DNA of 64,000 nucleotides, taken from Brevundimonas diminuta (GTDB lineage: Bacteria; Pseudomonadota; Alphaproteobacteria; Caulobacterales; Caulobacteraceae). The DNA is taken from assembly GCF_022654015.1 (NCBI RefSeq), contig NZ_CP073063.1, positions 1,116,001 to 1,180,000 of the forward strand, given 5' to 3'. The position numbers and the translations under genes were made by a program. This document shows positions 41,864 through 50,755 of this stretch, piece by piece. Under the pieces are notes generated by a model. That model did no database searches and had not been told where the DNA came from. It saw only the letters and a program-made list of their open reading frames with translations. Position 1 is the first letter of the stretch; every line of letters begins with the position of its first letter.

Positions 41864-42412
41864 GTGGGGGCTAAAGCCAGCATCGAGGTCCGAGCGGCGG
41901 GTGGAGACCGGGCCGCTTTCACTGCCTTGATGACCGCCACCAAGGCTGACCTCTACCGGTTCATTCGCCGCTACGTAGGCGACGAGGCTGAAGCGCATGA
42001 CGTGCTTCAGGAAGCCTATGCCTCCGCATGGCTCGCCATGCGGCGATATGATCCGGCGCGGCCTTTCGATGTCTGGCTGCGTTCCATTGCCTTGAACAAA
42101 TGTCGGGACTGGAGCCGGCGGCGTTCCGTTCGCCGTGTCGTGCGCGGCGTGATGGGCCTTGATGCCCCCGAGGCCACGGCAGTGGGCGAAGACGCACCCA
42201 TGCCTGAAGCTAGGCTGGACGATCAGCGCAGGGCCCAGGACCTACAACACGCGCTGTCTGAGCTTCCCGACGCCCTGAAGGCCCCGCTCCTGTTGGCCAC
42301 ACTTGAAGGGCGTTCTCATGCGGAGGTCGCATCCATATTGGGCATCACGCCGAAGGCCGTAGAAACGCGGATCGCCCGCGCAAGAAAAAAGCTGGTCGAC
42401 GCCTTGGCTTGA
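41864..42412 (+). CDS. ECF sigma factor, CnrH type
   Basis: 182 residues from GTG 41864. Region 2 (about 25-90; YVGDEAEAHDVLQEAYASAW) binds the -10 element, and region 4 (about 120-175; LEGRSHAEVASILGITPKAVETRIARARKKL) the -35. A long linker separates them. Order anti-sigma, sensor, sigma equals cnrYXH. It probably transcribes this trio and the copA operon that begins 137 bases downstream. Confidence 0.88.
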   Translation: MGAKASIEVRAAGGDRAAFTALMTATKADLYRFIRRYVGDEAEAHDVLQEAYASAWLAMRRYDPARPFDVWLRSIALNKCRDWSRRRSVRRVVRGVMGLDAPEATAVGEDAPMPEARLDDQRRAQDLQHALSELPDALKAPLLLATLEGRSHAEVASILGITPKAVETRIARARKKLVDALA

Positions 42413-42549
42413 GCGCCGGCCGGCGTCGCGGTGACGAGCGCGCGCAAGGGCGTGATTTCAAAGACTTTGGCGACTTAGCGCGAGGGATGCGCCGCTCAGA
42501 TGCGTATCTGAACGAACGACTCACCTGCCGACCAAGGAAAACTTCGCTG

Positions 42550-44361
42550 ATGTCGACCGCTCGCCTTGATCGCCGAACGCTTCTCCGGGGCGCCGCCATC
42601 GGCGGTGGATTGCTCGGACTGCAAGGCTTGCTTCCAGCCTGGGCGCAGACAGGTTCTGCGGGTCTGCGGGCGGACCTGCCGACCCTGACGGGGCCGAACA
42701 TTGATCTGACCGTGGGCCACTCACCGTTCACGGTTGGTGGTCGCACCGGCCATGCGGTGACCACCAATGGCGTCCTGCCAGCGCCGCTCCTGCGCTTTCG
42801 GGAAGGCCAGAACGTCCGCCTGGCGGTGACCAATGGTCTGGACGAGGACACCTCGATCCATTGGCACGGCTTGCTGTTGCCGTTCCAGATGGACGGCGTG
42901 CCAGGCATCAGCTTCCCCGGCATCAAAGCCCGAGAGACCTTCGTCTACGAGTTCCCGATCAAGCAGTCGGGGACCTTCTGGTATCACAGTCACTCTGGCC
43001 TGCAGGAGGCCATGGGCCACTACGGCCCAATTGTGATCGACCCGGCTGGCGCCGATCCGGTCGCCTACGACCGCGAGCATGTGCTGGTCCTCTCGGACTG
43101 GAGCTTCATGCATCCGCACGAAATCCTCGCCAAGCTGAAGAAGAGCCCTGGGTACTTCAACCAGCAGCGCACGACCCTCGCTGGTCTCATTGACGGCAGC
43201 GACCGCATGAGCCTGGAGGAGCGGCGCATGTGGGGGCAGATGCGGATGGACCCGCGCGATATCCTCGACGTCAACGGCTCGACCTACACCTATCTGATCA
43301 ACGGCCACGGACCTGAGGAAAACTGGACCGGCTTGTTCCGGCCAGGCGAGCGGGTGCGTCTGCGCATCATTAACGCTTCGGCCATGTCGATCTTCAACGT
43401 CCGCATTCCGGGCCTGGCGATGACCGTGGTCCAGGCCGACGGTGAGAACGTCCGCCCCGTCGAGACCGACGAGTTCCAGATTTCGGTGGCCGAGACCTAT
43501 GACGTGATCGTCCAGCCGACCGAGGATCGCGCCTACACAATCGTCTCCGAGGCCATCGACCGATCCGGCATGGGAAGGGCCACTCTGGCGCCCCGCCTGG
43601 GCATGACCGCCGAGGTCCCGCCGCTACGTGAGGTCCCAAACCTGACGATGCGCGACATGGGCATGGGCGGAATGGACCACGGCTCAATGGGCGACATGTC
43701 CGGGATGGATCACGGGTCGATGGCCGGCATGAATCATGGAGCGGCAGGCCAAGAGGCGGCGCCGGTGGGCGAAATGGCTGGTATGTCCATGGCCGGCATG
43801 AACATGCGCGATCCCGAGAACGCGCCGCCGGACATGGCGGTGGGCGTCGGGGTCGATGCGATCGCCATGGACCCCGCCAACCGGCTCGGCGAGCGTCCCA
43901 TAGGTCTCGCCGACGTCGATCACCGCGTCCTTGTCTACACCGACTTAGTGTCGCTCCAGCCCAACAAGGACCAGCGGCCGCCATCGCGGACGATGGAGAT
44001 CCACCTGACCGGCAATATGGAGCGGTTCATGTGGGGCTTTGACGGCCGCAAGTTCAGCGAAATCGTCGAGCCGATCCGCTTCGAGCGCAACGAGCGGGTG
44101 CGGGTGACTCTGGTCAACGACACCATGATGGCTCACCCGATCCACCTGCATGGCCACTTCTTCGAATTGGTGACGGGCGGCCCGGCCGGGCATCAGCCGC
44201 TGAAGCATACCGTCAACGTCGCGGCCGGCGGCAAGGTGACCTTCGACCTGACGGCGGACGCGCCCGGCGATTGGGCCTTCCACTGCCACATGCTGATGCA
44301 CATGCATGCGGGAATGTTCAATGTGGTGACGGTGCGCCCCATGGACGGAGCTGCATCATGA
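42550..44361 (+). CDS. copA: CopA multicopper oxidase (copper resistance)
   Basis: 603 residues from ATG 42550, with a twin-arginine signal (LDRRTLLRGAAIGGG). All four copper-binding segments are present: IHWHG (about 106), WYHSH (about 146), HPIHLHGHF (about 535) and HCHMLMHMHAGM (about 580). A Met/His-rich loop (about 375-430; MDHGSM repeats) can bind further copper. It oxidises Cu(I) to Cu(II) in the periplasm. The open frame extends upstream, but the Tat signal sets the start. CopB overlaps by four bases. Confidence 0.95.
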   Translation: MSTARLDRRTLLRGAAIGGGLLGLQGLLPAWAQTGSAGLRADLPTLTGPNIDLTVGHSPFTVGGRTGHAVTTNGVLPAPLLRFREGQNVRLAVTNGLDEDTSIHWHGLLLPFQMDGVPGISFPGIKARETFVYEFPIKQSGTFWYHSHSGLQEAMGHYGPIVIDPAGADPVAYDREHVLVLSDWSFMHPHEILAKLKKSPGYFNQQRTTLAGLIDGSDRMSLEERRMWGQMRMDPRDILDVNGSTYTYLINGHGPEENWTGLFRPGERVRLRIINASAMSIFNVRIPGLAMTVVQADGENVRPVETDEFQISVAETYDVIVQPTEDRAYTIVSEAIDRSGMGRATLAPRLGMTAEVPPLREVPNLTMRDMGMGGMDHGSMGDMSGMDHGSMAGMNHGAAGQEAAPVGEMAGMSMAGMNMRDPENAPPDMAVGVGVDAIAMDPANRLGERPIGLADVDHRVLVYTDLVSLQPNKDQRPPSRTMEIHLTGNMERFMWGFDGRKFSEIVEPIRFERNERVRVTLVNDTMMAHPIHLHGHFFELVTGGPAGHQPLKHTVNVAAGGKVTFDLTADAPGDWAFHCHMLMHMHAGMFNVVTVRPMDGAAS

Positions 44362-45647
44362 ACCGCCTCGCCGTCGCCATCGCGCCGCTGATCCTCGCCG
44401 CCAGCGCCCTCAGCGCACAGGCTCAAGACACTCACGCCGGTCACGTCAGGCTGGCAGCCCCGGCACCGACGCGACCCGTCCCCGCTCCGGTCGTCCCGCC
44501 TGCCCGGCCGGCTACGCAGGATCCGCAGGCGGGTCACGTCATGCCGCCGGCGCAGACGTCGCCTGCGACCGATCCTCACGTGAGCCATAAGATGCCGGCT
44601 GGGCCCCAGACCGTTGATCCCCATACGGCGCACGACATGTCGACAATGAAGCCGATGGCGCAGCCCGACCCTCACGCGAGCCACGACATGTCCACCATGG
44701 CTCCCGTCCAGGCTGATCCGCACGCCGGGCATGACATGTCGACGAGGGTGCCCCCGGCGCAGCCCGATCCGCACGCGGGCCATGACATGTCCACCATGAC
44801 CCCGGCCGAGGCCGATCCCCACGCCGGGCACGACATGTCGACGATGACCATGGGGCCGCCCGATATCCCGACCAGCGCCGACAACTTGGGCCGCCCTCCG
44901 GAGGAACCGTTCCCGGCCGCTGCCCGGGGCAACCCGGTCCACGCCGCAGATCTCGTCTTCGGAGCCGAGGCAATGGCCGCCTCACGCCGCACCCTTATAC
45001 GCGAGAACGGCGATGTCCGCACCACGGCGGTCGTCATCGACCGTTTCGAAGCCGGCTTCGGCAACGACGGCGAGTCTTATCTCTGGGATGCGCAGGGTTG
45101 GAGCGGCGGCGACATCAATCGCTTCTGGTGGAAGTCGGAGGGTGAGGGCGACTTCAGCGGTGGTCTGGAGGAAGCCGAAGTCCAGGCTCTATACAGCCGC
45201 GCCGTGGCGCCTTTCTGGGACGTGCAGGCCGGGGTTCGTCAGGATTTCCGGCCTGACGGCGAGGATACGACGCACCTCGTTCTGGGCGTCCAAGGGCTGG
45301 CGCCCTATTGGTGGGAGATCGATGCCGCCGCCTTCCTGTCGACAGAGGGCGACCTGACCGCGCGCGTCGAGGCCGAATACGACCAGCGTATCACCCAGCG
45401 TCTAATCCTCCAGCCGCGTTTCGAACTCGACGCCTCCGCCAGCGACATTCCTGGCCTCGAAATCGGCTCGGGCCTATCCTCGATCGTGGCAGGCCTTCGG
45501 CTGCGTTACGAGTTCAGGAAAGAGTTCGCCCCCTATGTCGGCGTCGAGTGGAGCCGCGCGCTTGGAGACACCGCCGACTACGTTGAAGCCCGCGGCGGCG
45601 CGGCTGATGACACCCGTTTCGTCCTCGGCCTCAAGGCCTGGTTTTAA
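44358..45647 (+). CDS. copB: CopB outer membrane copper resistance protein with His/Met repeats
   Basis: 429 residues from ATG 44358; signal peptide to about residue 22 (AQAQDTH). Residues 72-164 hold a repeat region of six units of the type DPHxxHDMSTM, separated by Pro/Ala/Gln linkers, a likely copper-binding sponge. The C-terminal half (about 200-429) is the CopB beta-barrel (FGNDGESYLWDAQGW, GVQGLAPYWWEIDAA). It sequesters copper at the outer membrane together with CopA. Confidence 0.92.
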   Translation: MNRLAVAIAPLILAASALSAQAQDTHAGHVRLAAPAPTRPVPAPVVPPARPATQDPQAGHVMPPAQTSPATDPHVSHKMPAGPQTVDPHTAHDMSTMKPMAQPDPHASHDMSTMAPVQADPHAGHDMSTRVPPAQPDPHAGHDMSTMTPAEADPHAGHDMSTMTMGPPDIPTSADNLGRPPEEPFPAAARGNPVHAADLVFGAEAMAASRRTLIRENGDVRTTAVVIDRFEAGFGNDGESYLWDAQGWSGGDINRFWWKSEGEGDFSGGLEEAEVQALYSRAVAPFWDVQAGVRQDFRPDGEDTTHLVLGVQGLAPYWWEIDAAAFLSTEGDLTARVEAEYDQRITQRLILQPRFELDASASDIPGLEIGSGLSSIVAGLRLRYEFRKEFAPYVGVEWSRALGDTADYVEARGGAADDTRFVLGLKAWF

Positions 45648-45664
45648 CCCAAGGAGACCAACTC

Positions 45665-46048
45665 GTGATCCGCATCCTCGTTCTCACCACCGCACTGGCG
45701 TCCGCCGGCGCCGCTGCCGCTCAGGATCCGCACGCCGGGCACGCGATGCAGGCGCACACCGTCGCGCCCCAATCCGGCATCACTACGGTTCCGGCCAACG
45801 GCGCCATGATCTCCGGGTCCCCGGAACGCTTCAGCGTCACCTTCCCACACGCTATGGTCCTGAAGACCGTGACCCTGAACGCCGAGGGGCAGGCGCCACT
45901 CGTCGTGACGGCTCCCGCCGCGTCGGCCGCCACAACGGTCAGCGTCGCCCTTCCTCGCCTCACCGCGGGCACCTACACTGCCGCCTGGGCTGCTGAAGGA
46001 CCAGACGGCCACAAGATGTCCGGCTCTGCCAGCTTCATGGTTCACTAG
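45665..46048 (+). CDS. copC: CopC-domain periplasmic protein, second copy
   Basis: 127 residues from GTG 45665. Signal peptide to about 19, then QDPHAGHAMQAH, a His/Met-rich N terminus, and a CopC-type beta-barrel ending GPDGHKMSGSASFMVH. It lacks the mature N-terminal His of the first CopC (37550) and is only distantly similar to it. It follows copB by 17 bases, in the copAB operon. Confidence 0.85.
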   Translation: MIRILVLTTALASAGAAAAQDPHAGHAMQAHTVAPQSGITTVPANGAMISGSPERFSVTFPHAMVLKTVTLNAEGQAPLVVTAPAASAATTVSVALPRLTAGTYTAAWAAEGPDGHKMSGSASFMVH

Positions 46049-46058
46049 GAGAACAACG

Positions 46059-46277
46059 ATGAGAATTTCCACTCTTTTGGCCGCCGCTGGCGTGGTGTTC
46101 GCTTTGAGCGCTGGTGCGGCCCTGTCCGATGTAGGCTGCGAATGCTGCAAGGACATGGCGCCTGACGCCGAGATGAAATGCTGTGACGAAATGAAGCCCC
46201 CTGCGGGAGAGCCGACGCCCGAGCCCGAGGCGCCGCAGCAGGCGCCCGCTGCGCCGACGTTAGCGCCAGGGAGCTGA
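46059..46277 (+). CDS. Small exported Cys/Met-rich protein
   Basis: 72 residues: signal peptide (about 1-23), then CECCKDMAPDAEMKCCDEMK, with five cysteines in two clusters, then a Pro/Ala-rich tail. Ten bases after the CopC gene. Periplasmic binding of copper or another soft metal is likely from composition; the family is unknown to me. Confidence 0.7.
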   Translation: MRISTLLAAAGVVFALSAGAALSDVGCECCKDMAPDAEMKCCDEMKPPAGEPTPEPEAPQQAPAAPTLAPGS

Positions 46278-46332
46278 TGCGCTTTGTCTCTACTTAGGCC
46301 CTCGTCCTCAAGGCCGAATTCTGGATATCGGG

Positions 46333-46743
46333 TCAGGCGCCTTCCCCTTGGAAGGCCGCGATTATCGGACAGGGCCCTGTGTCCTTGGACTGACAGGCTT
46401 GTGCCAGACGTCTCAGGGCGGCGCGCGCCTGCTCCAGATCGGAAATGGTGCGATCCAAGGCAGCCAACCGTTCGGCAGCCAGCTCCCGCGCGCGAATACG
46501 GTCCTCGCCGGCGTCCAGTGACAGCAACTCCTTGATCTGTTCGAGCGTGAACCCGGCGACCTGAGCTGACCGTATGAACCGGAGGCGGCGCACATCGTCT
46601 TCCCCGTAGCGGCGGATGCCGCCGGCGCCTCCGCTTGACCAGCGATCCGGCGTCGGGATCAAACCCCGCCGCTGATAAAAGCGTACCGTCTCGACCCCGA
46701 CGCCGCCCTCGCGCGCCAGTCCGGCGATCGTCCGAACATTCAT
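46333..46743 (-). CDS. MerR-family regulator
   Basis: 136 residues with a MerR winged helix (GVGVETVRFYQRRGLI, about 13-28) and dimerisation helix. Near the end ACQSKDTGPCPI gives two Cys at the positions of MerR's C-terminal pair, but the third Hg ligand (the helix Cys) is missing, so mercury sensing is doubtful. It is divergent from the glutaredoxin/MauE gene across a typical MerR promoter (46746-46777). Confidence 0.85.
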   Translation of the reverse strand: MNVRTIAGLAREGGVGVETVRFYQRRGLIPTPDRWSSGGAGGIRRYGEDDVRRLRFIRSAQVAGFTLEQIKELLSLDAGEDRIRARELAAERLAALDRTISDLEQARAALRRLAQACQSKDTGPCPIIAAFQGEGA

Positions 46744-46745
46744 GC

Positions 46746-46777
46746 TTGACTCCGTATCATGGTACGGAACCTAGGGT
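46746..46777 (+). promoter_or_regulatory. MerR-type promoter of the glutaredoxin/MauE gene
   Basis: TTGACT (46746-46751), inverted repeat CCGTA-TCATGG-TACGG (46752-46767), and TAGGGT (46772-46777), a 20-base spacer. The operator lies between the boxes as MerR regulators require. Confidence 0.72.
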
Positions 46778-46812
46778 GTGCGCCTCGGACTGAGAATGTC
46801 GAGGAGACCCAG

Positions 46813-47574
46813 ATGACCAAGACCGCCACAATCTATCGCATGGTGATGCCGGAGCACACCTGTCCGTGGGGACTGAAAGCCCGTCACCTGCTCAAGAGCC
46901 GCGGTTATAAGGTCGAGGATCATTGGCTGACGACGCGTGAGCAGACCGACGCCTTCAAGACCGAGCATGGGGTTAAGACGACGCCCCAGGTGTTCATCGA
47001 CGGAAAACGGATCGGCGGACACGACGACCTGCGCCGCTTCTTCGGCCTCAAGGTCCGCGATCCGAAGGCGACGACCTACACGCCGGTGCTCGTGGTGTTT
47101 ATGACCACCGCCGTCATGGCCGCAATGCTCAGCCTGGCAGTCGATGGGACGCCGTTCACGGTGCGCGCTGGCGAGTGGTTCATCGCTCTGTCGATGATGG
47201 CGCTGGCCATGTTCAAGCTTCAGAACGTCGAGAGCTTCTCGGCGATGTTTCTTAACTATGATCTTCTGGCCAAACGGTGGGTGCCCTACGGCAAGGTCTA
47301 CCCCTACGCCGAGTTTGGGGCGGGGGCTCTGATGGTAGCGGGCGTGCTGACTTGGCTGTCTGCTCCGGTCGCTCTGTTCATCGGCGGCGTCGGGGCAGTC
47401 TCGGTGGCCAGGGCGGTATCCATCGACAAGCGCGAGCTGAAATGCGCCTGCGTTGGCGGCGACAGCAATGTCCCGCTAGGCTTCCTGTCGCTGACTGAGA
47501 ACCTGATGATGATCGCCATGGCGGCCTGGATGCTGGTTATGGAGTATGGCCGGGTCGGCGAAATGGCGATGTAG
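46813..47574 (+). CDS. Glutaredoxin-MauE/DoxX-like fusion membrane protein
   Basis: 253 residues from ATG 46813. The N-terminal glutaredoxin domain (1-80) has HTCPWGLKARHLL with a CPWG site (one Cys) and TTPQVFIDGKRIGG. Four helices of a MauE-like domain follow (about 92-250), with a CACVGG motif before the last helix. Such fusions are seen in metal islands and may handle thiol redox at the membrane. Regulated by the divergent MerR gene. Confidence 0.82.
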   Translation: MTKTATIYRMVMPEHTCPWGLKARHLLKSRGYKVEDHWLTTREQTDAFKTEHGVKTTPQVFIDGKRIGGHDDLRRFFGLKVRDPKATTYTPVLVVFMTTAVMAAMLSLAVDGTPFTVRAGEWFIALSMMALAMFKLQNVESFSAMFLNYDLLAKRWVPYGKVYPYAEFGAGALMVAGVLTWLSAPVALFIGGVGAVSVARAVSIDKRELKCACVGGDSNVPLGFLSLTENLMMIAMAAWMLVMEYGRVGEMAM

Positions 47575-47689
47575 TTTGCCGCGACGGCGAGATGGATCAA
47601 GGCTGCGGGCCGTCGGCATTGCATCGCCTTGATCGCTCGTGCCTTGTATTTTCGCTGGATCGTTCATCCATCGAGCGGGGAGACGGGGC

Positions 47690-47727
47690 TTGATCTAAAA
47701 TCATATTTCGACGATAGTAGAAATATG
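47690..47727 (+). promoter_or_regulatory. ars promoter with ArsR operator palindrome over the start codon
   Basis: TTGATC (47690-47695), 17 bases, then GATAGT (47713-47718). Over it lies CATATTTC (47702-47709) and GAAATATG (47720-47727), perfect 8-bp inverted arms with a 10-base centre; the right arm contains the ATG of arsR (47725). Repressor binding would cover the -10 region and the start codon. Confidence 0.72.
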
Positions 47728-48060
47728 GAATCAACTTCAGCACTCCTTTCCCTCGCGGCGTTGTCGCAGGCCACACGGCTGGACGCGTTTCGTCTCCTCG
47801 TGCTCCACGAACCCGACGGTCTGCCGGCCGGGGAAATCTCCAACCATCTGGCAATCCCGGCCAATACGCTGTCGTCTCATCTCGGTGTCCTTACCCGGGC
47901 GGGGCTGATCAAGTCGGAGCGTCGCAGCCGGTCGATCATCTATCGGGCCGACTTGGACCGGCTTCGCGATCTGGTCCTGTTCCTGCTCAAGGACTGCTGT
48001 GGGGGCAGAGCGGAACTGTGCGAGCCATTGTTGGCCGAACTCGCGCCCTGTTGCCCCTGA
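47725..48060 (+). CDS. arsR: ArsR-family arsenic repressor
   Basis: 111 residues from ATG 47725. Winged helix (about 10-85; ALSQATRLDAFRLLV, then NTLSSHLGVLTRAGLI) and a C-terminal KDCCGGRAELC, giving three Cys close together for arsenite binding, the arrangement of C-terminally sensing ArsR proteins. First gene of arsR-arsC-acr3-arsN2-arsH-arsC2 and likely repressor of the run through the palindrome at its start. Confidence 0.9.
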   Translation: MESTSALLSLAALSQATRLDAFRLLVLHEPDGLPAGEISNHLAIPANTLSSHLGVLTRAGLIKSERRSRSIIYRADLDRLRDLVLFLLKDCCGGRAELCEPLLAELAPCCP

Positions 48061-48064
48061 GGAC

Positions 48065-48493
48065 ATGATGGACATCGTTATCTATCACAACCCCGCCTGC
48101 GGGACGTCTCGCAACGCCCTGGAACTGATCCGGCACGTCGGGATCGAGCCTCATGTGGTCGAATATCTGAAGACCCCGCCGTCGCGCGCCATGGTCGCCT
48201 GGCTGGCCGGGCGGATCGGCGCCCCGCTGCGCGACCTGCTGCGGGAGAAGGGCACGCCCTTCGCCGAACTGGGTCTCGAGAACCCCGACCTGACGGATGA
48301 GCAGCTGCTCGATGCGATCGAGGCCCATCCGATCCTGCTCAACCGTCCGATCGTGGTCAGCCCCTTTCGGGTCCGCCTGTGCCGCCCGTCGGAGGCCGTG
48401 CTGGATCTGCTGCCGGGCGAGGACCTGAAGCCCTTCACCAAGGAGGACGGCGAGGTCGTCATCGACGCCGACGGCCGCCGGGTGGGACGATGA
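48065..48493 (+). CDS. arsC: Arsenate reductase, glutaredoxin-dependent type
   Basis: 142 residues from ATG 48065. Active-site HNPACGTSR (Cys about 13), then the Arg cluster in [10 protein letters not shown] that binds arsenate. It reduces arsenate to arsenite with glutathione and glutaredoxin for export by Acr3, whose gene overlaps its end by four bases. Unlike the LMW-phosphatase-like arsC at the end of the operon, all catalytic residues are present. Confidence 0.92.
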   Translation: MMDIVIYHNPACGTSRNALELIRHVGIEPHVVEYLKTPPSRAMVAWLAGRIGAPLRDLLREKGTPFAELGLENPDLTDEQLLDAIEAHPILLNRPIVVSPFRVRLCRPSEAVLDLLPGEDLKPFTKEDGEVVIDADGRRVGR

Positions 48494-49569
48494 CCGACGC
48501 GCCCGCCGCTGCGCCGCGCCGCCTGTCATTCCTCGACCGCTGGCTGACGGTGTGGATCTTCGCCGCCATGGCTGTGGGCGTTTTGCTCGGAACCGTGGCG
48601 CCTGGCCTGCCCGCGTGGGTCGACAGCCTGTCGGTGGGGACCACCAACATCCCGATCGCCATCGGCCTCATCCTGATGATGTACCCGCCGCTGGCCAAGG
48701 TGCGCTACGAGGCCCTGCCGCGCGTGTTCGCCGACAAGCGGGTTCTGGCCCTGTCCCTGATCCAGAACTGGATTCTCGGGCCGGTGCTGATGTTCGCCCT
48801 GGCGGTGATCTTCCTGCGCGATCAGCCGGAGTACATGACCGGCGTGATCCTGATCGGCTTGGCGCGCTGTATCGCCATGGTGCTGGTCTGGAACCAGCTG
48901 GCGCGCGGCGACAACCAGTATGTGGCCGGTCTCGTGGCCTTCAACTCGATCTTCCAGATCCTGTTCTTCAGCCTCTACGCCTGGCTCTTCCTCACCGTCC
49001 TGCCGCCGCTGTTCGGCCTGCAGGGCAGCGTGGTGGACGTCAGCGTCTGGACCATCGCCGAAGCCGTGCTGGTCTATCTCGGCGTTCCGTTCCTGGCCGG
49101 TTTCCTGACCCGCCGCAGCCTGATCGCCCGCAAGGGCGCCGATTGGTACGAGCGCCGCTTCCTGCCGCGCATCGGGCCGATCACCCTGATCGCGCTGCTC
49201 TTCACCATCGTGGCCATGTTCAGCCTCAAGGGCGGAGAGGTCGTGGCCCTGCCGCTGGACGCCCTGCGCATCGCCATTCCGCTGACGATCTACTTCCTCG
49301 TCATGTTCGTCGTCAGCTTCCTGATGGGCAAGCTGATCGAGGCCGACTACCCGCGCACCACGGCCCTGGCCTTCACCGCGGCGTCCAACAATTTCGAGCT
49401 GGCCATCGCGGTCGCCATCGCGGCGTTCGGCCTGGCCTCGCCGGTCGCCTTCGCGGCCGTCATCGGCCCGCTGGTGGAGGTGCCGGTGCTGATCCTGCTG
49501 GTGTCGGTCGCCCTCTGGATGGGCCGGCGCTGGTTCCCGGACACCGTCCCGCCGGCGGACGCCGGGTGA
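48490..49569 (+). CDS. acr3: Acr3-type arsenite efflux permease
   Basis: 359 residues, ten membrane helices. Family motifs: the conserved Cys in [18 protein letters not shown] (about 122) and the Glu in [16 protein letters not shown] (about 310). It exports arsenite by proton exchange. Start ATG 48490 overlaps arsC; the stop overlaps arsN2 (TGATG). Confidence 0.93.
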   Translation: MTDAPAAAPRRLSFLDRWLTVWIFAAMAVGVLLGTVAPGLPAWVDSLSVGTTNIPIAIGLILMMYPPLAKVRYEALPRVFADKRVLALSLIQNWILGPVLMFALAVIFLRDQPEYMTGVILIGLARCIAMVLVWNQLARGDNQYVAGLVAFNSIFQILFFSLYAWLFLTVLPPLFGLQGSVVDVSVWTIAEAVLVYLGVPFLAGFLTRRSLIARKGADWYERRFLPRIGPITLIALLFTIVAMFSLKGGEVVALPLDALRIAIPLTIYFLVMFVVSFLMGKLIEADYPRTTALAFTAASNNFELAIAVAIAAFGLASPVAFAAVIGPLVEVPVLILLVSVALWMGRRWFPDTVPPADAG

Positions 49570-49985
49570 TGGTGGTCCTCTATCTGATCGAGGCGACCGA
49601 CGCCGGCCTGATCGCCGCGTTGCGGGCCGAAGGCCTGCCCGCGCCTGAGGCCGGCCGCTACTTCAGCGCCGATCACCACGGCGCCGTGGTCGGCTACGTC
49701 GGTCTGGAAGGGGAGGGACGCGACCTGCTGCTCCGCTCCCTGGTTGTGCTCGCCGACCGGAAGGCGCGCGGCCTCGGAGCCCGGGTGCTGGCCGCCGCTG
49801 AAACCGTCGCCGGTGATCTGGGCGGCGAACGCCTGCATCTGCTCACCACGACGGCCGAGCCCTTCTTCGCCCGGCACGGCTACCGGGCGGCGAACCGCCA
49901 GACGGCGCCGGAGACGATCCGGCGGACCCGCGAGTTCGCGGGGCTGTGCCCGGCGTCGGCGGCTTATCTGACCAAGGATCTCTGA
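49569..49985 (+). CDS. arsN2: ArsN2-like GNAT acetyltransferase
   Basis: 138 residues. GNAT core with [21 protein letters not shown] (acetyl-CoA loop about 62-82) and the C-terminal [12 protein letters not shown]. ArsN-type enzymes sit in arsenic operons and are thought to acetylate arsenical compounds; the exact substrate is unproven here. Overlaps acr3 and arsH by one base each. Confidence 0.82.
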   Translation: MVVLYLIEATDAGLIAALRAEGLPAPEAGRYFSADHHGAVVGYVGLEGEGRDLLLRSLVVLADRKARGLGARVLAAAETVAGDLGGERLHLLTTTAEPFFARHGYRAANRQTAPETIRRTREFAGLCPASAAYLTKDL

Positions 49986-50737
49986 TGACCTTCGACCGCC
50001 TGCGACCGCTGCCCGATGCGGATCATCTGCCGGCCTTGGACAAGGCCTATCTCTCGGCCGATACGGCCCGCGGTCTGGGACCGCACGAGCATCCGCCCCG
50101 GATCCTGCTCCTCTACGGATCGCTCCGCGAACGGTCCTATTCGCGCTTCTGCGTTGAGGAGGCGGCCCGTCTGCTGCAATGGATGGGGTGTGAAACCCGT
50201 ATCTTCGATCCGTCTGACCTGCCCCTCCCGGGGTCGCCCAGCGACGACGATCACCCGGCGGTGAGAGAGTTGCGCGAGCACGCCCTTTGGTCCGAGGGCA
50301 TGGTGTGGTGCAGCCCGGAGCGGCATGGCCAAGTCTCGGGCCTGATGAAGCTGCAGATTGATCATCTTCCCCTGAGCATGGGCGGCGTGCGCCCGACCCA
50401 GGGCCGGACCCTGGCCGTCATGCAGGTCTCCGGCGGGTCGCAGAGCTTCAACGCCGTCAACACCCTGCGGCTGCTCGGCCGCTGGATGCGGATGATCACC
50501 ATCCCCAACCAGTCCAGCGTGGCCAAGGCCTTTCAGGAGTTCGATGACGCCGGGCGGATGAAGCCGTCCGCCTACTATGAGCGCATCGTCGACGTGATGG
50601 AGGAGCTGGTGCGCTTCACAATCCTCACCCGGCCGCACGCCGCCCGACTGGTCGATCGCTATTCCGAGCGCAAGGCGGCCGGGGTTCCGGTCGACGCCGC
50701 GACCGACCTGTCCTCCATCGCCATCGCCGCCCAATAG
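49985..50737 (+). CDS. arsH: ArsH NADPH-dependent FMN reductase
   Basis: 250 residues. Flavodoxin-like fold with the FMN loop [15 protein letters not shown] (about 43-57), then [21 protein letters not shown] and [13 protein letters not shown], all ArsH signatures. ArsH oxidises trivalent organoarsenicals and handles oxidative stress. Start ATG 49985 overlaps the arsN2 stop. Confidence 0.93.
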   Translation: MTFDRLRPLPDADHLPALDKAYLSADTARGLGPHEHPPRILLLYGSLRERSYSRFCVEEAARLLQWMGCETRIFDPSDLPLPGSPSDDDHPAVRELREHALWSEGMVWCSPERHGQVSGLMKLQIDHLPLSMGGVRPTQGRTLAVMQVSGGSQSFNAVNTLRLLGRWMRMITIPNQSSVAKAFQEFDDAGRMKPSAYYERIVDVMEELVRFTILTRPHAARLVDRYSERKAAGVPVDAATDLSSIAIAAQ

Positions 50738-50755
50738 GCCCGCCGGGAGCTCGCC

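Noticed and set aside
46333..46743. Mercury-specific MerR
   Set aside because: One of the three Hg-ligand cysteines is absent and no mer genes are present.
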